A stretch of 64,000 bases of DNA from an uncultured Clostridia bacterium (lineage in GTDB: Bacteria; Bacillota; Clostridia; Oscillospirales; Oscillospiraceae), in NCBI GenBank assembly GCA_932222125.1, contig CAKNZJ010000282.1:1-64000 (forward strand), given 5' to 3'. Of this stretch, positions 35,220 to 43,293 are shown in pieces. The notes under the pieces were generated by a model, which worked only from the letters and a program-made list of their open reading frames with translations, ran no database searches and was not told where the DNA came from. The first letter of the stretch is position 1, and every line of letters begins with the position of its first letter. A program made the position numbers and the translations under genes.

Positions 35220-37981
35220 GGCCCATTGCGCTGATCCTCTCTGCCTTTGGCCCCTACGCTGGACAGGTGGAGCTGGATATGGACAAGCTAGGGACCAGTG
35301 GACTATATCTCATCACCGGCGACACAGGGGCCGGAAAAACCACCATTTTCGACGCGATCACTTTTGCCCTGTATGGCGAGGCCAGCGGCGACAACCGTGA
35401 GTCATCTATGCTCCGCTCCAAATATGCCAAACCTGACACCCCCACCTCAGTGACGCTGGTATTCTCCTACGGCGGGCTGCGCTATACCATCCAGCGCAGC
35501 CCGGAGTATGAGCGGCCCTCTAAGCGGGGAGACGGGATGGTTCCCCAGCGGGCCAAAGCAGAGCTTACCTATCCCAATGGGCGTGTGGTCACCAAAATCC
35601 GGGAAGTCAATGCCGCGATCCAGGAAATTCTGGGTATAGACCGAACCCAGTTCTCCCAAATCGCCATGATTGCCCAGGGGGATTTTCTCAAGTTGTTGTT
35701 AGCTGACACCACCCAGCGTCAAAAGATTTTCCGCGACATCTTCCAGACTGGCTACTATCAAGTGCTGCAAGAGCGCCTCAAGGAGGAAGCCGCCTCTTTA
35801 GAGCGGCAGTGTCAGGCTGCCCGGAGCAGCCTGATCCAGTTTATCCAGGGGATCTGTTGTCCTGAAGGGAATTCCCTCTTCCCCCTGGTTACGCAGGCCA
35901 AGGATGGTCAGCTTCCTTCAGAAGAGGCCATTCCCCTGTTGCAACAGCTTTTGGCCCAAGACACCGAGGCACAGGCTGACTGTGACAGGCAGCTTGCCCA
36001 GACAGAGTGTCAGCTGGAATCCACCCTTTTCCGTCTGAGTCAAGCAAAAGAGCGGGAAAGTATGCAGGTGGCTCTAGAGTTGGCCCAGAGAACACAGGCG
36101 GAAAAGCAAACCATCCTAAAGGAGCTGCGGGCTGCCCTGGACAAGGAATTGTCCAAGCAACCGGAGCAAGACGACCTAGCCAGACGCATTGCCCTGCTGG
36201 AGGGAGAATTACCAGGCTACGACCAGCTGGAGAATCACCGTCAAACGCTGTCCAACATCTGCCAGCAGCTCAGCCATGACCTAGCCACCCAAGGGGAATT
36301 AGCAGATGACCTGACCAGGCTAAAGGATGAGCTGGCCCTGCTGCACCGGGAGCGAAGCGGCCTTGAAGGGGCGGGCGAGGAACGGGTGAGGCTGGTCCAT
36401 CAGCAAGAGAAGGCAGAACACCAACGCACTGGGCTGAATGGCCTGGCAGAGGAACTGGACACGTTGGGCGTCCTACAGAACTCCCTACTTAAAGCCCAAC
36501 GTACCTATCGTCAAGCTGTAGACAAAGCAGATGAGCTGCATGATATCTATCGAGCGATGGATGGAGCATTTTTGGATGCTCAGGCTGGTATTTTAGCCAG
36601 CGGCCTGACAGCAGACACCCCTTGTCCTGTATGCGGCTCTACCATCCATCCCCAGCCTGCTCAAACACCTTGTCAGGCTCCTACCCAAATCCAGCGAGAC
36701 CAGTCTAAGGAGTCATATGAGGCTGCACAAGCCGCTGTGGAGGAGGCCAGCAGCGCTGCAGGACAACAGGCGGGTGCCCTTACCGCCCATACAGAGCGAG
36801 TGACCCTTCATATGCGCCGTTGGTTAGGGGACTGTACCCTTGAGGATGCCCCCGAGCAAATCCGTTCGGCACTGGCAGAAGTGGATCATATCATTGTGGA
36901 TTTGGCAGAACAAATTGCTCGAGAGAACCAGCGCATCCTCCACAAGGAAGAGGTGGATCGGATGATCCCGGACAAAGAGCAGTCTGCACGACGCCTGGAA
37001 GGCAAGCTGAGAGATTTGACCGCCTGTATCGCCGCTGCCCGGGCCAGACAGAATGAGCTGGAAGACCAAGTCAGGCTTCTGTCTACCCGGCTGAGCTATC
37101 CAAGCAAGGCGGAAGCCCAGGCCAGACAGCGGGCTCTGGTCCAGCGCAGGATTCAAATGGATGACGCTCTGGCGCAGGCGCAGGCTGCCTTTGAAGCACA
37201 ACAGGGCGAACTTGCCCAGTTGGCAGGCCGCACGGCCGAACTCACAGACCGGCTGCTCCAGGCCCCCACGATTCATCAAGCTCAGGAACTTGTCCACAAA
37301 GAGCATCTGACTGCGGAAAAGCTGGCTCTGAGTGACCGGCAAAAGCGCATCCATACCCGCCTTCACGCTAATCAGGAGATACTGGAAAATATTACCTCTA
37401 TGTCTCGATGGCTGACAGAGCTGGAAGCCAGGTGGACCTGGGTCAAGGCTCTGTCCAACACTGCAAATGGGAATGTGCCCGGAAAGGAAAAGCTCATGCT
37501 GGAAACCTACATCCAGGCCACCCATTTTGACCAAATTTTAACCAGGGCCAATAGCCGACTGATGCGCATGACCGATGGCCAATACGATTTAAAACGACGA
37601 CAGGGGGCAGATAATAACCGCAGCCAATGTGGCCTTGAATTAGATGTGATTGACCACTACAATGGCACCCAGCGCAGTGTGAAAACCCTGTCTGGCGGCG
37701 AGTCCTTCAAGGCTTCCCTCTCCCTAGCCTTGGGCTTGGCCGATGTAATTCAGTCCTTTGCCGGAGGAATTCGCTTAGAGACCATGTTTGTGGATGAGGG
37801 ATTTGGCTCCCTGGATGAGGAATCCCTGGAGCAGGCCCTTCGGGCACTGTCTGACCTCACCGAGGGCAACCGCCTGGTGGGTATCATTTCACATGTCCCT
37901 GAATTAAAGGAAAAAATTGACCGGCAAATCGTGGTGAAAAAGAAAAAGGGGGGCAGCAGTACGGCGTTCATCCAAGTATAG
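35216..37981 (+). CDS. sbcC: nuclease SbcCD, subunit C (Rad50-type ATPase)
   Basis: A 921-residue SMC-like ATPase partner of SbcD. Walker A GDTGAGKTTIFDAITFALYG is near residue 40. Long coiled coils flank a zinc hook CPVCG (Cys470 and Cys473). The C-terminal half-site holds signature LSGGESFKASLSLALGLAD and Walker B MFVDEGFGSLDEESL. Frame intact. Last gene of its operon, ended by a strong hairpin. Confidence 0.95.
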   Translation: MRPIALILSAFGPYAGQVELDMDKLGTSGLYLITGDTGAGKTTIFDAITFALYGEASGDNRESSMLRSKYAKPDTPTSVTLVFSYGGLRYTIQRSPEYERPSKRGDGMVPQRAKAELTYPNGRVVTKIREVNAAIQEILGIDRTQFSQIAMIAQGDFLKLLLADTTQRQKIFRDIFQTGYYQVLQERLKEEAASLERQCQAARSSLIQFIQGICCPEGNSLFPLVTQAKDGQLPSEEAIPLLQQLLAQDTEAQADCDRQLAQTECQLESTLFRLSQAKERESMQVALELAQRTQAEKQTILKELRAALDKELSKQPEQDDLARRIALLEGELPGYDQLENHRQTLSNICQQLSHDLATQGELADDLTRLKDELALLHRERSGLEGAGEERVRLVHQQEKAEHQRTGLNGLAEELDTLGVLQNSLLKAQRTYRQAVDKADELHDIYRAMDGAFLDAQAGILASGLTADTPCPVCGSTIHPQPAQTPCQAPTQIQRDQSKESYEAAQAAVEEASSAAGQQAGALTAHTERVTLHMRRWLGDCTLEDAPEQIRSALAEVDHIIVDLAEQIARENQRILHKEEVDRMIPDKEQSARRLEGKLRDLTACIAAARARQNELEDQVRLLSTRLSYPSKAEAQARQRALVQRRIQMDDALAQAQAAFEAQQGELAQLAGRTAELTDRLLQAPTIHQAQELVHKEHLTAEKLALSDRQKRIHTRLHANQEILENITSMSRWLTELEARWTWVKALSNTANGNVPGKEKLMLETYIQATHFDQILTRANSRLMRMTDGQYDLKRRQGADNNRSQCGLELDVIDHYNGTQRSVKTLSGGESFKASLSLALGLADVIQSFAGGIRLETMFVDEGFGSLDEESLEQALRALSDLTEGNRLVGIISHVPELKEKIDRQIVVKKKKGGSSTAFIQV

Positions 37982-38015
37982 CCTCACGCCTGCCCGATAT
38001 ACCTTGGCCACGGAT

Positions 38016-38065
38016 ACAAATATGGGGACCGCCGCAATGAAGGCAGTCCCCATATTTGTTTGATT
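38016..38065. terminator. bidirectional terminator, sbcC / SASP gene
   Basis: ACAAATATGGGGAC and its exact complement enclose 16 nt, with T-rich flanks on both strands. It lies between convergent sbcC and the SASP gene. Confidence 0.88.
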
Positions 38066-38088
38066 ATTTGCTGAGTGGATTGGAAGCC

Positions 38089-38292
38089 TTACTTCAGGCC
38101 GTTCTCATAGGCCTCGATCATTTTCTTGACCATCTGGCCGCCCACGGAGCCAGCCTGACGGCTGGTCAGATCACCGTTATAGCCCTGCTGCAGGTTGACG
38201 CCAACCTCGTTGGCAGCTTCCATCTTGAACTTATCCATGGCCTCACGGGCACCGGGGACCACCAGACGGTTAGAATTCTTAGTGTTAGACAT
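38089..38292 (-). CDS. alpha/beta-type small acid-soluble spore protein
   Basis: This 67-residue protein coats and protects spore DNA and supplies amino acids on germination. It shows the two SASP signatures: the GPR protease site region KFKMEAANEVGVNL near residue 22, and GDLTSRQAGSVGGQMVKKMI near 40. GGAGAACGAGG precedes the ATG. Single gene, expected to be forespore-specific; a sigma-G-like promoter is annotated upstream. Clostridial genomes normally hold several such genes. Confidence 0.95.
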   Translation of the reverse strand: MSNTKNSNRLVVPGAREAMDKFKMEAANEVGVNLQQGYNGDLTSRQAGSVGGQMVKKMIEAYENGLK

Positions 38293-38351
38293 ATCCTCGT
38301 TCTCCTTTTCGTTTCTGTGTTATCTGTGTTGTCGGATTATCAATCCGAGCA

Positions 38352-38380
38352 TAGTTTGAGCCAACACAGTTTTTCTATGC
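38352..38380 (-). promoter_or_regulatory. sigma-G-like promoter of SASP gene
   Basis: On the minus strand GCATA and CAAACTA are 17 nt apart, about 60 nt upstream of the start codon. This fits the Bacillus sigma-G pattern (G-A/C-AT-R, then CATnnTA) with one mismatch in the -10, and no competing sigma-A pair is visible. Confidence 0.6.
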
Positions 38381-38547
38381 AGACAGAAGCTCTGGTAATT
38401 TTCACAAGCACACACAATCTCCTCCATCTCCATATGTGTGCTCCCGCCAAATAAATTGCCCATATTTTTCTGGTTCAAAAATTTGTTGGCTATCTATAGA
38501 CTTTCTCTTCTACTTGCAGTACACTTATCCTCATCGAGGTGATTGAT

Positions 38548-39726
38548 ATGAAACGCATCCTTTCCCTTTTTCTCATCCTGGCCATATCGCTGCCGCCGTT
38601 GGCAGGATGCCGTTCTGACTACTCCCCTGATCTTACAGCGCCGCAGCTGCTAGAGGCCGTGCTGGCTGCCTGTTTGGATAACTCCACCAATTTGGAGCGG
38701 ATTGATACAGAGACTGATGAGAAGCTTTTGAACTCTTATCTATCGGAAGTTTATGGCCTCCCCCGCACCGCTTGGCTCGATGCCGTCATTGTCCGCTTAG
38801 GCGGCGCCGCCGCCCTTGAAGTTGCCGTTATTCAACTGACTGACGGCACTGATGTAGAACAAATCGATGACCTGCTTTCCCAGTATCTCCACCAGCGGGA
38901 GGGAGATTTCACCGGGTATTCCCCTGACCAGGCTAAACTGGTCTCTAAGGGTAGCGTGGTCAGGCAAGGGCAGTATATTGGCCTATTCATTTGCCAGGAT
39001 CCGGACGCCGCTGCCGCCGCCTTTTTTTTCGCCCTCTCCGAAGATGTGAGTTCCAACCCAATCAGTGTGGGCAGTTTGGCGCCATTTGATCTGGCATCCG
39101 ATCCAAACTATCCCGACCGCGTCCCATTTACCCAACCCGGTCAGGACGATATGTCCCTCTATGATACCTCTGCCATTATCTTGGCCTGGAAAAGCAGCGA
39201 TCCCTCCATGCTGGGCGATGATGAGTTGGCCATTTATCGCCGCTGTCAAGAGGTGCTGGGAGAACTCTTGAAAGAGGATATGAGCGACCTGGAGAAGGAA
39301 ACCGCCATCTATGGTTGGATGGTTCAAAACGTGAACTATGACTACAGCCATCAGGACACCATAGCGGTCACACCGCGGGCATCCTTTACTCCCTATGGCG
39401 GGCTGGTCAACCACAAGGCGGTCTGTCTGGGTTATGCCACCACCTTCCAATTACTAATGGATCTGGCCGAAGTGGAGTGCATCACCGTTGTAGGGGCAGC
39501 CTTTCTCAGCGAAGAGGATCACGCCTGGAACATGGTGCGGTTAAACGGCAGTTGGTACTGCGTAGATGTGACCTGGGATGCCAACTACCGGGAACAGCTT
39601 GGGCTGAATCATCTCAACTGGCTCTACTTTAATGTCACCAGCGATGATATGGCCCTTAGCAACCATCAGTGGGACTACTCCGCCATCCCAGAAGCCACTG
39701 CCACTGACCATGGCCAGTCTGGCTAA
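38548..39726 (+). CDS. lipoprotein with DUF4358-like and transglutaminase-fold domains
   Basis: A 392-residue lipoprotein. The signal peptide ends in the lipobox LAGC, with the lipid-bearing cysteine at residue 21. Residues about 35-170 resemble DUF4358, a domain common in clostridial lipoproteins. Residues about 235-380 are a transglutaminase-like core with a full triad: Cys293 (AVCLGYA), His325 (HAWN) and Asp340 (YCVDVTWD). Such domains may act as proteases, amidases or crosslinkers; the substrate is unknown. I chose the ATG with GAGGTG six bases upstream over an earlier in-frame GTG that is part of that site. Monocistronic. Confidence 0.85.
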   Translation: MKRILSLFLILAISLPPLAGCRSDYSPDLTAPQLLEAVLAACLDNSTNLERIDTETDEKLLNSYLSEVYGLPRTAWLDAVIVRLGGAAALEVAVIQLTDGTDVEQIDDLLSQYLHQREGDFTGYSPDQAKLVSKGSVVRQGQYIGLFICQDPDAAAAAFFFALSEDVSSNPISVGSLAPFDLASDPNYPDRVPFTQPGQDDMSLYDTSAIILAWKSSDPSMLGDDELAIYRRCQEVLGELLKEDMSDLEKETAIYGWMVQNVNYDYSHQDTIAVTPRASFTPYGGLVNHKAVCLGYATTFQLLMDLAEVECITVVGAAFLSEEDHAWNMVRLNGSWYCVDVTWDANYREQLGLNHLNWLYFNVTSDDMALSNHQWDYSAIPEATATDHGQSG

Positions 39727-39750
39727 AGTACCCTGGTGCTGCCACTTCTC

Positions 39751-39797
39751 CTGCGCCTGTATGCCCTGCTAAGAATACAGGCGCAGGCCCTTTTCTT
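39751..39797 (+). terminator. terminator of transglutaminase-fold lipoprotein gene
   Basis: CTGCGCCTGTAT and its exact complement flank 12 nt and are followed by GCCCTTTTCTT. Confidence 0.85.
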
Positions 39798-39836
39798 CTT
39801 GCACACAAAGTTCCTCTAGAAAATTCCGTGTCCCTC

Positions 39837-39864
39837 TTTACAAAATATTATTTTCTGATATAAT
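39837..39864 (+). promoter_or_regulatory. promoter of tRNA-Ala
   Basis: TTTACA and a perfect TATAAT are 16 nt apart, 21 nt before the mature tRNA 5' end. Confidence 0.75.
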
Positions 39865-39885
39865 GTTATGGTATTCATTACACAG

Positions 39886-39961
39886 GGGCCCATAGCTCAG
39901 CTGGGAGAGCGCTGCGTTCGCAACGCAGAGGTCGAGGGTTCGATCCCCTTTGGGTCCACCA
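39886..39961 (+). tRNA. tRNA-Ala, anticodon CGC
   Basis: A 76-nt cloverleaf. The acceptor stem GGGCCCA pairs with TGGGTCC and includes the G3-U70 wobble that identifies alanine tRNAs. The D-arm is GCTCAGCTGGGAGAGC. The anticodon stem CTGCG/CGCAG holds loop TTCGCAA, so the anticodon is CGC (reads GCG). The T-arm GAGGG-TTCGATC-CCCTT has one G-T pair at its base. The CCA end is encoded. It is a lone tRNA gene with its own promoter and terminator. Confidence 0.96.
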
Positions 39962-39963
39962 CA

Positions 39964-40000
39964 TCGGAGCAAGCTACATATCGCTTGCTCCGACTTTTTC
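39964..40000 (+). terminator. terminator of tRNA-Ala
   Basis: TCGGAGCAAGC and its complement flank 8 nt and are followed by CTTTTTC, directly after the CCA end. Confidence 0.88.
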
Positions 40001-40132
40001 AAACATCAGAGCGCACTCATTTTGCTGTTCCTCCAAAAAATTTTTTCCAAATCAAATCAGCCACTCCAGACTTCGATTTGCTTTGGACCACAGACTTGAT
40101 AATCCCATATCCTTTTATCAGCACAGGTTAAA

Positions 40133-40172
40133 AAATAAAGTCGGCTTATTGACATAAGCCGACTTTATTTTT
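40133..40172. terminator. strong bidirectional hairpin downstream of surface locus
   Basis: AAATAAAGTCGGCTTA and its exact complement enclose a 6-nt loop, with A- and T-runs on either side. It backs up the hairpin that follows. Confidence 0.85.
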
Positions 40173-40210
40173 TGTCAACATCCATACTTCCTCCCACCTT
40201 GGCCACGTCA

Positions 40211-40252
40211 TAAAATTACCGGCAAGTCACGGATGACTTGCCGGTAATTTTA
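40211..40252. terminator. terminator of the minus-strand surface operon
   Basis: A 19-bp perfect inverted repeat (TAAAATTACCGGCAAGTCA) has a 4-nt loop, ending six bases before the VanZ stop codon. With the preceding hairpin it forms a double terminator, matching the end of a very long transcript. Confidence 0.92.
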
Positions 40253-40257
40253 TTGAT

Positions 40258-40713
40258 TTAGGTCTGCTTATGACGGTGCAGCAGCCAATATATCAGAACA
40301 GCTGTAGCCGCTCCAATAACTGCCCCAGCGATATCCACCCATACGTCACTCACCAAGCTTCCCCGTCCAGGGATATAAAGCTGGATTGTTTCATCCATCA
40401 AGGCGACAACACCAGACAATTCCACTCCCCTGAGTCCTTTCTGCCACAAGGGACCTGACCACTGGGCCAGGAAAAACGTGCCCATCATGCCAAGTACGGT
40501 AAACTCAATCACATGAGCTCCCTTACGTAACAGGTCATGTAACACCTCAAGCGGTAGTCCTAGCCAATCTAATATTGGCAGCAACGCATCCACTATCTTG
40601 CCGCTTTGGGCCGCTGATTCAACTGCCGGATAAAGGGAATTGCGCCAAACGATTAAAACCCATGCTACCGTCATCGCACCAATGACCCAACGCCGGGTCC
40701 TAACTTTTATCAA
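40258..40713 (-). CDS. VanZ-family membrane protein
   Basis: A 151-residue protein with four hydrophobic segments. It carries the VanZ pattern RKGAHVIEFTVLG near residue 63 and DETIQLYIPGRGSLVSDVWVDIAGAVIG near 107. VanZ gives low-level teicoplanin resistance in enterococci by an unclear mechanism; relatives are widespread and often sit in surface-polymer loci. It is the last gene of the operon and overlaps the SLH protein gene by four bases, so it is co-translated with a surface protein rather than with vancomycin resistance genes, none of which are present. Confidence 0.88.
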   Translation of the reverse strand: MIKVRTRRWVIGAMTVAWVLIVWRNSLYPAVESAAQSGKIVDALLPILDWLGLPLEVLHDLLRKGAHVIEFTVLGMMGTFFLAQWSGPLWQKGLRGVELSGVVALMDETIQLYIPGRGSLVSDVWVDIAGAVIGAATAVLIYWLLHRHKQT

Positions 40714-42593
40714 TGCTGCCAGAAGCCATTCCAGGGATAGACCTTGGTCCAGTCTTCCTCGGTGGCATTGAAGGTGTAATCATGGCGCGTGGTGGCTTCA
40801 TAAACCTCATAATAGAACCACTCGCTCCTGGAGGCTACATCTGGGAATCTCCGGATGATCTCGCTCTCGTTAATGGTGGAACGGTCACCCAGACGGCGCA
40901 GCATCCGGTTGGTGATGGCGGCGGCCTCCGCACGGCTCAGGTTTCTGTTGGGCAGGAACTGGCCCTGTCCATTGCCCTTGATCCAGCCATAAGAGGTAGC
41001 CCTTGTGATCTCGTGGTAAGCCCAGTGACTTGTGGGCACATCGGAGAAGGTCATTCCAGTCGAAGCCTCGTAGTTTTTCTTGGCAAAGCGAGACGCAATA
41101 ACGGCAAACTCTGCCCGAGTAATGTTGCGATAAGGGGCAAATTCTCCGTTGCCGGCGCCCTTGACAATACCCAAGCTGGTTAAGGCATATACCGCCTTGG
41201 CATACCAAGCGTTGTTGGGTACGTCCTTAAAGCGGGCCACTCCGGAAGTGTCCATGTCCTGCCGCAGTAGCAGGTTATAGAACATCTGAACTACCTCAGC
41301 CCGGGTGATGTTGGCATAGGGTCTGAACATGCCCTTTTCATCTCCCTGCATATAGGCAATGTGGTCCTTCGTGTTTAACAGGTCGCCTACACCGGTGTCA
41401 CCTGGATCCACCGGATGAATATCAGGATTCTCCCCACCATTACCGAGGACAACCAGTCTAATGGGGTAAGCCATGGCGGGAACCTGAAGGCTCTCTTTCG
41501 TATCCCACTCAGGATGCTGCAGAATCCACTCATCGGTGAGGCTGTGGTCTTCGCCGGGGACATATGGATCTTTGACAAACTCCGGCGTCAGAGCAATTTG
41601 GGGAAATCCGGACAGAGTGGTAGAACCCACTGTGTGTATGATTTTCTGACCCTTGTCATACAGTTCCTGAACGCTGGTTCCGGAAATTTTGGCAGTGCCC
41701 ACAATTTGCATGGTATCTGTTAGCTTAAATGTACCATCTGCTTCATTATAAAAGTTATTGACCGTGTTTTCTATCCCAGGTGTTCCGGTTCCATTCAACC
41801 GGCAGGTGACATTGACGCCATGTTCAGGAGCTGCAGCTCTCTCCGCGCTCACAATAGTGAACGGAGTATTCCCAACGAAGCTGATATGGTTCATCAAATT
41901 CCCGGCCGGCAGCTCCAGCGCCTCTGGTATGCGGATATAACAGGTAAATTCCAAAGCGTCCCAGAATGCTTTGTAGCGCTGGTATGGCAGGAAGGTCTTT
42001 GCCACCTTAGCCAAACCATCAGAGATTTTCAGCGTTGTGCTGAAGGGCACGTCATAGGTTGCGTTAGTATCTCTAAAGTGGTAAATCGTACCCATGTCTG
42101 GCTTGGTAGTAATCGTGCTCGTTCCGCCGCCGTTGCTCTTCAGATCCAGGCTAACCAGCACGGGCTCAACCACCATGGCATACACGGTTTTGTCCCCGCT
42201 CCAGTTCCAGCGATAGGTCAGCAGCAGCCGATTGCCGGACTTCTCCAGCTTTGTGTAGCGCACATCAGCTGCAGTGCCGCCCTCAGGCCAAATGGCTGCG
42301 CAATAATAGTCCACACCTGAGTTTGCAGTGCCGAGAAGGGTTCCAACCTCCTCTTGGTATATCTCATGCGCATGTTCGCCTGTGGCTTTTATCGTAATTG
42401 GTGTAATTTTGTCTGGATCCACCACATCCAGGCTCTCCAGGAAGTTGTTCCCCTCATTCGCCTGTTGAATCGCAGCTGCTGCGGCAGCCGATGTGGCATT
42501 GTTGCTTGCCGCAAATACAGTTGGGAACATGGAACCCACCAGACAGAGAGCCAGCAGCAACACTGGCAGCCTCCGCTTGAACCATTTTCTCAT
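40710..42593 (-). CDS. secreted SLH-domain surface protein
   Basis: A 627-residue secreted protein. The signal peptide is about residues 1-29 (RKWFKRRLPVLLLALCLVGSMFPTVFA). Residues about 30-395 are a beta-rich region I do not recognise. Three SLH repeats follow at about 408-590, each with a recognisable ITRAEVV/AEFAVIA/AEAAAI element, then a short C-terminal tail. SLH triplets bind the secondary wall polymer. It is cotranslated with the vanZ gene downstream. GGAGGA precedes the ATG. The role of the N-terminal region is unknown. Confidence 0.82.
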   Translation of the reverse strand: MRKWFKRRLPVLLLALCLVGSMFPTVFAASNNATSAAAAAAIQQANEGNNFLESLDVVDPDKITPITIKATGEHAHEIYQEEVGTLLGTANSGVDYYCAAIWPEGGTAADVRYTKLEKSGNRLLLTYRWNWSGDKTVYAMVVEPVLVSLDLKSNGGGTSTITTKPDMGTIYHFRDTNATYDVPFSTTLKISDGLAKVAKTFLPYQRYKAFWDALEFTCYIRIPEALELPAGNLMNHISFVGNTPFTIVSAERAAAPEHGVNVTCRLNGTGTPGIENTVNNFYNEADGTFKLTDTMQIVGTAKISGTSVQELYDKGQKIIHTVGSTTLSGFPQIALTPEFVKDPYVPGEDHSLTDEWILQHPEWDTKESLQVPAMAYPIRLVVLGNGGENPDIHPVDPGDTGVGDLLNTKDHIAYMQGDEKGMFRPYANITRAEVVQMFYNLLLRQDMDTSGVARFKDVPNNAWYAKAVYALTSLGIVKGAGNGEFAPYRNITRAEFAVIASRFAKKNYEASTGMTFSDVPTSHWAYHEITRATSYGWIKGNGQGQFLPNRNLSRAEAAAITNRMLRRLGDRSTINESEIIRRFPDVASRSEWFYYEVYEATTRHDYTFNATEEDWTKVYPWNGFWQH

Positions 42594-42615
42594 TGTTGAT
42601 TCCTCCTTGATTTGT

Positions 42616-43293
42616 TTATTTTAGGTACTTATTGAGATAATAGGCCTTTTCATCGGCCTTTTCCTCCATATAATAATTCCAGAGCTGATTTATGACGGAG
42701 AGATCCCCTCCAGCCCGCTCCATCAAGGGACGGTACCGGTCCAGAATCTCCCGAACCTGTTTGTCCGTCTCCTCCTCCAACGCATAACATTGAGTCAACC
42801 CAGAAAATCCAATCCGCCTCAGCCGTTGGTTTGTGCGTCTGTTCTCCGGCAAGGCATTCCATTGATCCAGGGCCTTCTGCTTCAACTCTCCCAGCTTGGC
42901 CATCAGGTCAACCTGACAGGCATACAGCTCAGCGATACACATATTGAGCAGTTCTTCCGAGCTAAGCCCCTCATACTCTTGATTCACCTGAGGCAGTTTC
43001 TGCGTAATGCCCAGGGTATCTTTGATTGCTTCTGCGTTGGCAACGCCATCCAACAGTTGATTGCTCTGTTCCATGGTTGGCGGCACCACCTCAATGGGAA
43101 ACTTGGCATACTCCTCAATTGCCTTGTGGTGCGTTTGACGGTTTTCCTCCACCCGGCTGGCAATGGCTTCTCCATCTGTGGTCAAAAAGAGGTATATGGC
43201 CTGGATATTGTTCCACTGCCATACGCACACAGCGGTAATCACCACAGCCAGGGTTAAGACCACGGCCAGGACAATCTTTTTCCATCTCTTCAT
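42616..43293 (-). CDS. membrane-anchored protein of unknown function
   Basis: A 225-residue protein with an N-terminal anchor (KIVLAVVLTLAVVITAVCVW, residues about 6-25) that may be a signal anchor. A largely helical, charged extracytoplasmic part follows. I recognise no domain, cysteine pair or catalytic motif. Its start overlaps the ABC exporter stop by four bases (ATGA), and the SLH protein gene follows after 22 nt. It is therefore made in step with the exporter and is a reasonable candidate for an exporter accessory or extracytoplasmic adaptor; that is inference from position only. Confidence 0.8.
   Translation of the reverse strand: MKRWKKIVLAVVLTLAVVITAVCVWQWNNIQAIYLFLTTDGEAIASRVEENRQTHHKAIEEYAKFPIEVVPPTMEQSNQLLDGVANAEAIKDTLGITQKLPQVNQEYEGLSSEELLNMCIAELYACQVDLMAKLGELKQKALDQWNALPENRRTNQRLRRIGFSGLTQCYALEEETDKQVREILDRYRPLMERAGGDLSVINQLWNYYMEEKADEKAYYLNKYLK

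Noticed and set aside
39868..40131. ORF across tRNA-Ala
   Set aside because: It is entirely explained by the tRNA gene, its terminator and downstream noncoding sequence.
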